A program made the translations under genes and the position numbers. This document shows, piece after piece, positions 32,933 to 40,028 of a stretch of 40,028 bases of DNA. The notes beneath the pieces are model-generated. The model ran no database searches and was not told the origin of the DNA. It saw nothing but the letters and a program-made list of their open reading frames with translations. The DNA comes from an uncultured Prevotellaceae bacterium. Its GTDB lineage: Bacteria; Bacteroidota; Bacteroidia; Bacteroidales; Bacteroidaceae. Within the stretch, counting starts at the first letter, position 1, and each line of letters begins with the position of its first letter. The stretch lies in NCBI GenBank assembly GCA_900316445.1, contig ONCZ01000047.1:1-40028 (forward strand), read 5' to 3'.

Positions 32933-33145
32933 TTATTCTTCCTCAGTCACGTCCTGAATGTCATCGACGAGGTCGACCACTTCCTTGCGGCTCAGTTTGA
33001 TGTTGTGCTTCTTCAGGAAAGCTTCCACAGCATCAGTGATCTTAATACGGGTGTCCTGTCCTTTCTCAGGGGCCATGAGAATGCCCAGAGCTGCGCCGGC
33101 GATGGCACCGCCGAGGAATGCGCTAAGATAACCTAAACTTTTCAT
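32933..33145 (-). CDS. YtxH-family small membrane protein
   Basis: A 70-residue protein with an N-terminal glycine/alanine-rich helix (MKSLGYLSAFLGGAIAGAALG) containing the YtxH signature GILMAPEKGQDTR, then an acidic helical tail (EEVVDLVDD). YtxH proteins are often associated with stress and envelope operons; no biochemical role is known. First gene of the three-gene minus-strand operon, with a well-placed promoter at 33187-33218. Confidence 0.88.
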   Translation of the reverse strand: MKSLGYLSAFLGGAIAGAALGILMAPEKGQDTRIKITDAVEAFLKKHNIKLSRKEVVDLVDDIQDVTEEE

Positions 33146-33186
33146 ACGCTAAATTGTTTTGTTAGTGAATCAATTGTTTGTCTGTG

Positions 33187-33218
33187 CAAATATACATATT
33201 TTTTCCGTAGTAGCGCAA
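33187..33218 (-). promoter_or_regulatory. Promoter of the YtxH operon
   Basis: On the minus strand: TTTG (33218-33215), 20-base spacer, TATATTTG (33194-33187), giving a leader of about 35 nt. Confidence 0.75.
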
Positions 33219-33309
33219 AAAAGTAGCATTTTTTTTGCAAAAAAGTGGTGTTTTCTTCGATTTAACAAACTTTATGTGCCTTTTTTATCCGCATTTGCGC
33301 GATATTTTG

Positions 33310-33317
33310 TAATTTCG
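33310..33317 (+). promoter_or_regulatory. Probable -7 box of the SPOR lipoprotein gene
   Basis: TAATTTCG, one change from consensus, 46 bases upstream of the ATG at 33364. Confidence 0.4.
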
Positions 33318-33363
33318 CAGCAAATTTGATAATTAATTAATTCTAAACAAACAAATAACAAAA

Positions 33364-33858
33364 ATGAAGAAGTACACACTTATCTGCATCGGTTTATGTG
33401 CAGCAATGGCTTTTACAAGCTGTAAATCTAGTGAGAGTGCCTATAAGAAGGCTTACGAGAAGGCAAAGCAGTATGACACCCAGACCGCCCAGCAGGAAGC
33501 AGCTCAAGCACAGGAGGCCGTCGTGGCTCCCGTGGAGGCAAAGCCCGCTGACCAGGCACGTGTTGTCGACAACCTCGACAACATCTCTGTCCGTCAGGAG
33601 AGCGTTCAGCTGATTCATGGCAATGGCCTGAATGCATTCAGCGTGGTGGTTGGTTCGTTCGGTCTGCTCTCAAATGCTGAGAGTCTCTATCAGCGTCTGA
33701 AGGATGCCGGCTATGATGCACAGGTTGTGAAGAACGAGGACAAGAACATGTATCGTGTTGTTGCCTCTTCCTTCGCTGAGAAGGCTTCTGCTGTCAGCAG
33801 CCGTGACCAGCTCCGCAACACCTATCCCGATGCATGGCTCCTCTATAACGCCCGTTAA
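33364..33858 (+). CDS. SPOR-domain lipoprotein
   Basis: A 164-residue lipoprotein: signal MKKYTLICIGLCAAMAFTSC (Cys20), then a Gln/Ala-rich linker (about 45-75) and a C-terminal SPOR domain (about 90-160) with AFSVVVGSFGLLSNAESLYQRLKDAGYDAQVV. SPOR domains bind peptidoglycan lacking stem peptides at division sites. ruvX follows 11 bases later and is probably cotranscribed. It is the second SPOR protein in the window besides the one at 3048. Confidence 0.88.
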   Translation: MKKYTLICIGLCAAMAFTSCKSSESAYKKAYEKAKQYDTQTAQQEAAQAQEAVVAPVEAKPADQARVVDNLDNISVRQESVQLIHGNGLNAFSVVVGSFGLLSNAESLYQRLKDAGYDAQVVKNEDKNMYRVVASSFAEKASAVSSRDQLRNTYPDAWLLYNAR

Positions 33859-33869
33859 GCAGCGTTGCA

Positions 33870-34280
33870 GTGAGGATATTGTCCATCGATTACGGTAAGA
33901 AACGTACCGGTTTAGCAGTCACCGACCCTCTTCAGCTCATAGCAGGAGGGTTGGCGACTGTTTCAACATCTGAGCTATTTGATTGGCTGCAGGCCTATAA
34001 GGCCAAGGAGCCATTGGAGCGGATCATCATCGGTGACCCCCGTCAGCCTAACGGCCAGCCAAGTGAGAACCTGCAGCGTGTGCAGCAGTTTGTGGCCCGA
34101 TGGCGCAAGGCAGTGCCTGATGTGCCCATTGAGTACTATGACGAGCGTTTCACCTCTGTGCTGGCTCATCAGGCTATGCTCGACGGAGGCCTCAAGAAGA
34201 AAGCCCGTCAGGACAAGGCTCTTGTAGATGAGATCTCCGCTACCATCATTCTGGAGGACTATCTCCGCTCCCGTAAGTAA
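33870..34280 (+). CDS. ruvX: RuvX/YqgF, putative pre-16S rRNA nuclease or Holliday junction resolvase
   Basis: A 136-residue RNase H-fold protein starting at GTG 33870. Motifs: [13 protein letters not shown] (catalytic Asp), [33 protein letters not shown] (catalytic Glu region) and a C-terminal Asp in [14 protein letters not shown]. coli YqgF acts in processing of pre-16S rRNA 5' ends; resolvase activity has been reported for some homologues. It is followed by def. Confidence 0.92.
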   Translation: MRILSIDYGKKRTGLAVTDPLQLIAGGLATVSTSELFDWLQAYKAKEPLERIIIGDPRQPNGQPSENLQRVQQFVARWRKAVPDVPIEYYDERFTSVLAHQAMLDGGLKKKARQDKALVDEISATIILEDYLRSRK

Positions 34281-34311
34281 TCATAATTCTCAATTTTCAA
34301 TTCTCAATTAG
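34277..34311. repeat. Heptad array (ATTCTCA type) with GTAATCATAA lead
   Basis: It begins with the ruvX stop and GTAATCATAA, the same lead-in as the arrays at 3036 and 39743, then units ATTCTCA / ATTTTCA / ATTCTCA / ATTAG. It ends just before the def ATG. Confidence 0.85.
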
Positions 34312-34312
34312 A

Positions 34313-34873
34313 ATGATATTACCTATTTATATATATGGTCAGCCTGTGCTGCGAAAGGTGGCTGATGACATTTCCGCCGACTATCCGCAGCTGAAAGAAC
34401 TGATAGCCGACATGTGGGAAACGTTGGCAGAGTCTGAGGGCATAGGTCTTGCAGCTCCGCAGATAGGCAAGGCCATCCGTCTGTCTGTCATCGACCTGGA
34501 TGTGATTTCCGACGACCTGCCTGAATATAAAGGTTTCCGACAGGTGTTCATCAATCCCCATATCATCGATTATGATGAGACGAAGACCGACACCTCAGAA
34601 GAAGGTTGCCTGTCGCTTCCTGCCATTCATGAGAAGGTTGAGCGTCCATCACGTATCCATGTGGAATGGGACGATGAGGACTTCAATCATCACGACGAAT
34701 GGATTGAGGGATACCTCGCCCGTGTGATGCAACATGAGTTCGACCATCTGGATGGAAAGATGTTTGTCGACCACATCTCTCCACTCCGTAAGCAGCTTAT
34801 TAAGAGTAAGTTACGTGCCTTGATTCAAGGACGTTACCGCTGTGCTTACAAGACAAAGCCCGTGAAAAGGTAA
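34313..34873 (+). CDS. def: Peptide deformylase
   Basis: Def removes the N-formyl group from new proteins. The 186 residues contain all three metal motifs: GIGLAAPQ at residues 43-50, EEGCLSLP and [12 protein letters not shown]. The last codons and stop lie within a repeat array. It is followed by a TPR protein gene and thrS. Confidence 0.95.
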   Translation: MILPIYIYGQPVLRKVADDISADYPQLKELIADMWETLAESEGIGLAAPQIGKAIRLSVIDLDVISDDLPEYKGFRQVFINPHIIDYDETKTDTSEEGCLSLPAIHEKVERPSRIHVEWDDEDFNHHDEWIEGYLARVMQHEFDHLDGKMFVDHISPLRKQLIKSKLRALIQGRYRCAYKTKPVKR

Positions 34874-34899
34874 AAAGGAAAAAAAGTAAAAAGGTAAAA
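34865..34899. repeat. 7-8 bp array (AAAAAGGT type), left arm
   Basis: Units AAAAGGTA / AAAAGGAA / AAAAAGTA / AAAAGGTA covering the def stop and ending just before the TPR-protein ATG. It is the inverted partner of 34955-34986; the two could pair over about 24 positions with the start codons in the loop. Confidence 0.8.
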
Positions 34900-34900
34900 C

Positions 34901-36892
34901 ATGCTTCACATGAATAATACCTTGGGTATAAAAGGTAAGAGGTTTGGCTGCTTCTTACTTTTTTACCTTTTTACCTTTTTACCTTTAAAGGCCCAGTTCA
35001 ACACCGATCGTCTGGTGATGATCGGACGCTCAGCCCTCTACTATGAGGACTATGTGCTTTCCATCCAGTATTTCAATCAGGCTATCAGTCAGAAACCCTG
35101 GCTCTATGAACCTTGGTTCTTCCGTGGGGTGGCGAAGTATTACCTGGATGATTACCGTGGGGCAGAGTCAGACTGTTCTGAGGCCATCGAGCGCAATCCC
35201 TATGTGACTAGTGCCTATGAGGTCAGAGCTCTTTGCCGTATTAATCAGAAGAAGTACTCTGAGGCTGTCAGTGACTACAACCGTGCCTTGCGCTATGACC
35301 CTGAGAATCAGATATATTGGTACAACCGTATCCTCTGTCTGATTCAGGATAAGGATTACGATCATGCGATGGCACAGATCGACACGATGATCACCCGATG
35401 GTCACGTTATGCCAGAGCCTATGCCGTACAGGGTGAGGTCTATATGCTGCAGAAGGATACCACCAATGCCATCAAGTCGCTTGACAAGAGTCTGGAGATT
35501 GATCCCTATGATGGTGGCATTTGGTCTGAAAGGGCTATCATCAGTCTCAGCCAGAAGAACTGGAAGGAAGGCGAGGAGTTCCTGTCTCAGGCTATCCGTC
35601 TGCTTCCTCGTCATTCCGGCAACTATATCAATCGTGCGATGGCCCGTTACAATCAGAACAATCTGCGTGGAGCGATGTCAGACTATGATACAGCCCTCGA
35701 CATAGATCCCAACAACTTCCTCGGACACTACAACCGTGGTCTGCTCCGTGCCCAGGTTGGTGACGACAACCGAGGTATTGAGGACTTTGACTTTGTGCTG
35801 AAGCTGGAACCCAACAACCTGATGGCGCTCTTCAATCGTGCTTTGCTGTTGGAACAGACGGGAAATCTGCGGGCTGCCATCCGCGACTATTCAAAGGTCA
35901 TCGAGGACTTCCCCAACTTCTGGTTCGGCTTGGAGCACAGAGCTTCCTGTTACCGTCGCATAGGCAACACCAAACAGGCAGAACTTGATGAGTTCCGTAT
36001 CCTGAAAGCCCAGATGGACAAGCGTTATGGCAAGCAGCCGCGCCTCTCTCAGAAGCAGATGCGCCGTCGCAGTGATGAGGATCTGGAGAAATACAACCAG
36101 CTGGTCATTGCCGACGAAGAGGAGGTGGAGCACGAGTATAAGAGTGCCTATCGTGGTCGTGTGCAGAACCGCAAGGCTGAATTGGCTTTCCTGCCGATGT
36201 ATGGTCTGACCTTCACTCGTCCACAGGATGAGGTGAAGACTGAGATGCCATACGAAGAGACCGTCGAAGCCTATAATGCCAAATCCCGTTCCCGTCGTGT
36301 CTATGTCTCCTGTGACCAGACCAAGCTCGATGAGGACCGTATGAAACAGACCTTCGTCTATATCGATTCCCTCAGTACTGCCATCGATGCCAGCAAGAAC
36401 ACGCGTGACGTCAAACCCTTGCTCCTGATGCGTGCCATCGCCTACAGCACCATCCAGAACTTTGACAATGCCATCGACGACCTGAGCATCTGTTTGCAGA
36501 TTGACTCCACCTTGACATTAGCACTTTGGCAGCGTGCCGTCTGTCAGGCAAAGATCAATGAGTTCAATGCCTCACAGGGAACAAACATCGACCTCCAGTC
36601 TGCCAACGTCTTGGGTGATCTCTCGACAGCCATTCAGAAGTCGCCCAACAATACCTATTTATATTATAATAGAGGTAACCTCCACGCCCAGCATCAGGAC
36701 TACCAGCGCGCCGTCGATGACTATACCAAGGCCATCTCCCTTGAAGAGCGTCTGGCAGAGGCTTACTTCAACCGTGGTCTCGCCCTTATCTATATGAAGC
36801 GTGAGGCAGAAGGCATCGCTGACCTCAGTAAGGCTGGTGAGTTAGGACTCTATCAGGCCTACAGTATCATCAAACAAAAGACTGGAAAGTAA
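34901..36892 (+). CDS. TPR-repeat secreted protein with repeat-built signal peptide
   Basis: A 663-residue protein (start 34901 or 34910). The signal peptide hydrophobic core, residues 19-30 (LLFYLFTFLPL), is encoded by the inverted array at 34955-34986. After KAQFN come about nine tetratricopeptide units (about 40-350), such as WLYEPWFFRGVAKYYLDDYRGAESDCSEAIERNP. A Lys/Arg-rich middle (about 355-420) follows, then a second group of TPRs (about 490-655). TPRs mediate protein contacts; many Bacteroidetes secreted TPR proteins belong to envelope machineries. No catalytic motif. It lies between def and thrS, a common order. Confidence 0.85.
   Translation: MLHMNNTLGIKGKRFGCFLLFYLFTFLPLKAQFNTDRLVMIGRSALYYEDYVLSIQYFNQAISQKPWLYEPWFFRGVAKYYLDDYRGAESDCSEAIERNPYVTSAYEVRALCRINQKKYSEAVSDYNRALRYDPENQIYWYNRILCLIQDKDYDHAMAQIDTMITRWSRYARAYAVQGEVYMLQKDTTNAIKSLDKSLEIDPYDGGIWSERAIISLSQKNWKEGEEFLSQAIRLLPRHSGNYINRAMARYNQNNLRGAMSDYDTALDIDPNNFLGHYNRGLLRAQVGDDNRGIEDFDFVLKLEPNNLMALFNRALLLEQTGNLRAAIRDYSKVIEDFPNFWFGLEHRASCYRRIGNTKQAELDEFRILKAQMDKRYGKQPRLSQKQMRRRSDEDLEKYNQLVIADEEEVEHEYKSAYRGRVQNRKAELAFLPMYGLTFTRPQDEVKTEMPYEETVEAYNAKSRSRRVYVSCDQTKLDEDRMKQTFVYIDSLSTAIDASKNTRDVKPLLLMRAIAYSTIQNFDNAIDDLSICLQIDSTLTLALWQRAVCQAKINEFNASQGTNIDLQSANVLGDLSTAIQKSPNNTYLYYNRGNLHAQHQDYQRAVDDYTKAISLEERLAEAYFNRGLALIYMKREAEGIADLSKAGELGLYQAYSIIKQKTGK
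34955..34986. repeat. 7-8 bp array inside coding sequence (TTTACCTT type), right arm
   Basis: Units TTACTTTT / TTACCTTT / TTACCTTT / TTACCTTT encode part of the signal peptide of the TPR protein. It is the inverse of the array at 34865-34899. Confidence 0.85.
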
Positions 36893-36917
36893 AACAATAG
36901 TTAAAAAACGACAAGGT

Positions 36918-36983
36918 GGCAGCAAATTCTTCACTCTTCACTCTTCACTCTTCACTTTTTATAGTACCTTTGCACGCAATTTC
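36918..36983 (+). promoter_or_regulatory. thrS promoter cassette with heptad array
   Basis: GGCAGCAAA, four heptads TTCACTC/TTCACTT (about 36929-36957), TTTTTATAG, TACCTTTG (36965-36972), CACGCAAT. The same arrangement, with identical array-to-box spacing, drives pheS. The normal -33 TTTG is replaced by the array. Confidence 0.8.
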
Positions 36984-37006
36984 AAATTCAAACATATATT
37001 GTAGAT

Positions 37007-38950
37007 ATGATCAACATTACTTTTCCAGACGGATCTGTTCGTTCGTATGAGCAGGGCGTGACTGGCTATCAGATTGCAGAGAGCATCTCTCCGGCTCTTG
37101 CACGCAGCGTTCTCTGCTGTGGAGTAAACGGTGAGACAGTAGAACTAAACCGTCCTATCAATGAGGACGCAACCATCGCGCTCTACAAGTGGGACGACGA
37201 GCAGGGTAAGCACACCTTCTGGCACACCTCAGCACACCTGTTGGCAGAGGCACTCAAGGAGTTGTATCCTGGCATCCAGTTCGGTTTCGGACCTGCCGTC
37301 GAGAATGGTTTCTTCTATGATGTGCTGCTGAAAGACGGCGAGAGCATCAAGGAGAGCGACTTCCCCAAGATTGAAGAGAAGATGAAGGAACTTGCTTCCA
37401 AGAAAGAGCCTGTCGTTCGTCGTGAGGTGCCCAAGGCCGAGGCTCTGAAGGAGTTTGCTGCCGACGGTCAGACCTACAAGTGCGAGCACATTGAGCAGGA
37501 TCTTGAAGACGGTTCCATCACTACTTATACGCAGGGCCGTTTCACTGACCTCTGCCGTGGTCCGCACCTTGTGGATACTGGTGAGATCAAGGCCATCAAG
37601 CTGACCTCCGTCGCTGGCGCTTTCTGGCGTGGTGATGCTACCCGTGAGCAGATGCAGCGTCTCTATGGTATCACCTTTCCCAAGAAGAAGATGCTCGACG
37701 AGTATCTGGTGATGCTTGAGGAGGCTAAGAAGCGCGACCACCGTAAGATCGGCAAGGAGATGGAGCTGTTTATGTTCTCAGAGAAGGTGGGTAAGGGTCT
37801 TCCCATCTGGCTGCCGAAGGGCACCGATCTCCGTCTGCGTCTGCAGGATCACCTGCGCAAGGTGCAGAAGCGTTATGGCTATCAGGAGGTCATCACTCCG
37901 CATATTGGTGGTAAGAGCCTCTATGTCACCTCCGGCCACTATGCTCACTATGGTCAGGACTCTTTCCGTCCCATCACCACACCTGAGGAGGGCGAGGAGT
38001 ATATGCTGAAGCCTATGAACTGTCCTCACCACTGTGAGATCTTCGCCTGGAAGCCCCGTTCATACAAGGATCTGCCCCTGCGTATTGCAGAATTCGGTAC
38101 AGTTTATCGTTATGAGCAGAGTGGTGAGCTGCACGGACTGACTCGTGTGCGTTCATTTACTCAGGATGATGCCCACCTCTTCTGCCGTCCTGACCAGGTG
38201 AAGCAGGAGTTCCTCAATGTGATGGATATCATCGGTGTGGTGCTGACAGCCTTTGGTTTCAACTTTGAGGCACAGATCTCCCTGCGCGATCCTGATAACC
38301 ATGAGAAGTATGTAGGTACCGACGAAGACTGGGCACTGGCTGAGAAGGCCATTGTCGAGGCTTGTCAGGAGAAGGGTCTCAATGCCAAGGTGGAATATGG
38401 CGAGGCTGCCTTCTATGGTCCTAAGCTCGACTTTATGATCAAGGATGCTATTGGCCGTCGGTGGCAGCTGGGTACCATTCAGGTGGACTACAATCTGCCC
38501 AAGCGCTTCCAGCTGGAATACACCGATGAGGATAACACGAAGAAGACACCTGTGATGATCCACCGTGCTCCCTTCGGTTCTCTTGAGCGTTTCACTGCCG
38601 TGCTCATCGAGCACACCAGTGGTCACTTCCCCCTCTGGCTCACACCAGAACAGGTGGTTATCCTTCCGCTGTCTGAAAAATACAACGACTATGCCCAGGA
38701 GGTATGCAAGAAGTTCAGCGAGGGTGGGGTACGTGCCACCATCGACCTGCGCAACGAGAAACTTGGTCGTAAGATCCGCGATAATGAGTTGAAGCGCATT
38801 CCTTATATGGTCATCGTCGGCGAGAAGGAAGCCGCTGATGGTACTGTCTCTGTCCGTCCTCAGGGTGGCGGTGAGCAGAGTGTCAAGACCATCCAGGAGT
38901 TCATCGATGAGGTGAATGCCAAAGTCGCTGAAATGACAAAAGACTTTTGA
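37007..38950 (+). CDS. thrS: Threonyl-tRNA synthetase
   Basis: ThrS charges tRNA-Thr and edits mischarged serine. The 647 residues start with a TGS domain (about 1-60, [10 protein letters not shown]), then the editing domain with [11 protein letters not shown] near residue 73 and [12 protein letters not shown], then the class II core: motif 2 [15 protein letters not shown], the zinc Cys in [10 protein letters not shown], motif 3 [13 protein letters not shown], and the C-terminal anticodon-binding domain ([13 protein letters not shown]). It has its own promoter cassette and is followed by infC and rpmI, the standard translation cluster. Confidence 0.97.
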   Translation: MINITFPDGSVRSYEQGVTGYQIAESISPALARSVLCCGVNGETVELNRPINEDATIALYKWDDEQGKHTFWHTSAHLLAEALKELYPGIQFGFGPAVENGFFYDVLLKDGESIKESDFPKIEEKMKELASKKEPVVRREVPKAEALKEFAADGQTYKCEHIEQDLEDGSITTYTQGRFTDLCRGPHLVDTGEIKAIKLTSVAGAFWRGDATREQMQRLYGITFPKKKMLDEYLVMLEEAKKRDHRKIGKEMELFMFSEKVGKGLPIWLPKGTDLRLRLQDHLRKVQKRYGYQEVITPHIGGKSLYVTSGHYAHYGQDSFRPITTPEEGEEYMLKPMNCPHHCEIFAWKPRSYKDLPLRIAEFGTVYRYEQSGELHGLTRVRSFTQDDAHLFCRPDQVKQEFLNVMDIIGVVLTAFGFNFEAQISLRDPDNHEKYVGTDEDWALAEKAIVEACQEKGLNAKVEYGEAAFYGPKLDFMIKDAIGRRWQLGTIQVDYNLPKRFQLEYTDEDNTKKTPVMIHRAPFGSLERFTAVLIEHTSGHFPLWLTPEQVVILPLSEKYNDYAQEVCKKFSEGGVRATIDLRNEKLGRKIRDNELKRIPYMVIVGEKEAADGTVSVRPQGGGEQSVKTIQEFIDEVNAKVAEMTKDF

Positions 38951-38957
38951 TAATGAA

Positions 38958-38994
38958 GAGTTTATAGTTTAAAGTTTATGGTTTATAGTTGATA
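38958..38994. repeat. Heptad array (GTTTATA type)
   Basis: Units GTTTATA / GTTTAAA / GTTTATG / GTTTATA after the thrS stop. Same units as 31224-31264. Confidence 0.8.
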
Positions 38995-39038
38995 TGATTG
39001 GCGAGTAGTTAAATATTCTTAAAAGAGTATTCATCTAG

Positions 39039-39746
39039 ATGAAGAATGACAATTTGAAGAATCAGTATCGTATCAACGAACAGATACGCGTACGTGAAGT
39101 CCGCATAGTGGGTGACAATGGAAGCACCGTTGTTCCTACCCGCGATGCACTGAACATGGCCCGCGAGCAGGGTGTCGATCTCGTAGAGATTTCGCCCAAT
39201 GCCAATCCGCCTGTTTGCCGTCTCATCGACTACTCAAAGTTCCTTTACCAGCAGAAGAAGCGCCAGAAGGAAATGAAGGCCAAGCAGGTGAAGGTAGAGG
39301 TAAAGGAAATCAGGTTCGGTCCCCAGACCGATGAGCACGACTATCAGTTCAAGCTCAAGCATGCGAAGGAGTTCCTTGAGGAGGGCAACAAAGTACGTGC
39401 CTACGTCTTCTTCCGCGGACGTTCCATCCTGTTCAAGGAACAGGGCGAAGTGCTGCTCCTCCGTTTTGCTAACGATCTGGAGGAAGTGGGAAAGGTAGAG
39501 TCTATGCCGTCACTTGAAGGCAAGAAGATGTTCCTCTATCTCGCTCCTAAGAAGGCCGGAACCAAGAAGCAGAGTCAGCAGGCCCGTGACCGTGAGGCTG
39601 CAGTGGCCGAAGCCCGCGAAGCCAAGAAAGTCCAGCAGGCTCCTCAGGTAGAGCCGGATACTGAGATGCCCGCCAACGGTGGTCTTCTCGCCAATGCCAA
39701 GATCTCTGCTGATGCTCTGAAGAAGCTTAAGGAAACTGAAGAGTAA
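39039..39746 (+). CDS. infC: Translation initiation factor IF-3 with long C-terminal tail
   Basis: IF-3 binds the 30S subunit and checks start-codon pairing. The start is an ordinary ATG, not the rare AUU used for autoregulation in E. coli. The N-domain ([18 protein letters not shown]) and C-domain ([38 protein letters not shown]) are complete by about residue 180. A low-complexity Ala/Lys/Gln/Glu tail of about 50 residues follows, making 235 residues against about 180 usual. It lies between thrS and rpmI. Confidence 0.95.
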   Translation: MKNDNLKNQYRINEQIRVREVRIVGDNGSTVVPTRDALNMAREQGVDLVEISPNANPPVCRLIDYSKFLYQQKKRQKEMKAKQVKVEVKEIRFGPQTDEHDYQFKLKHAKEFLEEGNKVRAYVFFRGRSILFKEQGEVLLLRFANDLEEVGKVESMPSLEGKKMFLYLAPKKAGTKKQSQQARDREAAVAEAREAKKVQQAPQVEPDTEMPANGGLLANAKISADALKKLKETEE

Positions 39747-39782
39747 TCATAAAGCTCAAAGTTCAAAGCTCAAAGTTCAAAG
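39743..39782. repeat. Heptad array, copy identical to 2997-3036
   Basis: It begins at the infC stop codon with GTAATCATA, then AAGCTCA / AAGTTCA / AAGCTCA / AAGTTCA. All 40 bases equal the reverse complement of 2997-3036. Confidence 0.92.
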
Positions 39783-39852
39783 AAAAAAAAGGTGGCGCGC
39801 CCGGTATATGCGTAGCTGCCGATTATTAATAACAATTTAAAATTTAAAAACA

Positions 39853-40028
39853 ATGCCAAAAGTAAAGACAAATTCCGGTGCCAAGAAAAGATTCTCATTC
39901 ACCGGTACAGGTAAGGTTAAGAGACGTCACGCTTACCACAGCCACATTCTCACGAAAAAGACCAAGAAGCAGAAGCGCAACTTGGTTGGTACAACTATCG
40001 TTGATGATTCCAACATGAAGCAGGTACG
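39853..40028 (+). CDS. rpmI: Ribosomal protein L35 (cut by window end)
   Basis: [20 protein letters not shown], then [20 protein letters not shown] and a further stretch to MKQV, is the start of bacterial L35 (usually about 65 residues); 58 codons are present before the edge. L35 is a small, basic 50S protein. In this cluster rplT (L20) normally follows. The spacer before it (39783-39852) holds a GGCGCGCC palindrome but no clear L20-type leader. Confidence 0.95.
   Translation, partial: MPKVKTNSGAKKRFSFTGTGKVKRRHAYHSHILTKKTKKQKRNLVGTTIVDDSNMKQV

Noticed and set aside
39783-39852. L20-type autoregulatory leader before rpmI
   Set aside because: Only a GGCGCGCC palindrome and AT-rich sequence are visible; no convincing long stem or pseudoknot was found.

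Overview
This window looks like a chromosomal segment of a member of the Bacteroidales, most likely Prevotella or a close relative. Three things support this. Promoters follow the Bacteroidetes pattern TTTG-N19/20-TAnnTTTG in front of many genes. The families are typical of the group (smalltalk, DUF4738, DUF4296, DUF3256, DUF4348, archaeal-type ProS, long LspA, BspA-like LRR). Gene orders such as ileS-dksA-lspA and thrS-infC-rpmI are also typical. No rRNA, tRNA, CRISPR array, prophage or transposase was seen. The right edge cuts rpmI (L35).

Layout. 1-4200: HU-type protein with a structured leader, a smalltalk micro-protein, a secreted repeat protein, an FHA protein and an HU/SPOR membrane protein. 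4240-6943: rfbC, ugd and a DUF4738 lipoprotein. 7084-12007: nudC, a secreted 5'-nucleotidase, a CbpA-like DnaJ protein and a Dcu C4-dicarboxylate transporter. 12181-21737: a tight operon-like run, ileS, dksA-like, lspA, DUF4296 lipoprotein, nucleoside MFS transporter, rsmE, paaK, DUF3256, mostly with 1-4 base overlaps. 21738-25521: a candidate small RNA, a broken proS, an OmpA-like lipoprotein, mtgA and a small acidic protein. 25522-28049: an accessory-looking AT-richer stretch with a candidate pseudoknotted leader RNA, a BspA-like LRR/dockerin protein and about 870 bases of repeats. 28050-33145: pheS, DUF4348 lipoprotein, murB, a PhnP-like hydrolase, a second small RNA related to the first, and a YtxH/holin-X/small-protein envelope operon. 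33364-40028: SPOR lipoprotein, ruvX, def, TPR protein, thrS, infC, rpmI.

Most genes are housekeeping: translation (ileS, proS, pheS, thrS, infC, rpmI, def, rsmE), envelope building (lspA, murB, mtgA, OmpA and SPOR proteins, ugd/rfbC sugars) and exchange of nucleotides, NAD and C4 acids.

The unusual content lies between and sometimes inside the genes. (1) About twenty short arrays of 7-8 bp units, usually around four copies and often alternating A-B-A-B, sit at intercistronic junctions. One 40-base copy is identical at two loci 37 kb apart. Two arrays cover the -33 region of the pheS and thrS promoters inside a shared cassette of about 65 bp. Three have entered coding sequence (murB, the DUF3256 gene, the TPR-protein signal peptide). 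(2) REPIN-like palindromic elements occur in three full copies and one half copy. (3) Two candidate small RNAs share a 5' block. (4) A candidate pseudoknotted RNA ends in a terminator in front of the LRR gene. (5) proS has a frameshift with an apparent small deletion at its core, which may be an assembly error. All of this is sequence reading only; no homology search or folding program was run.
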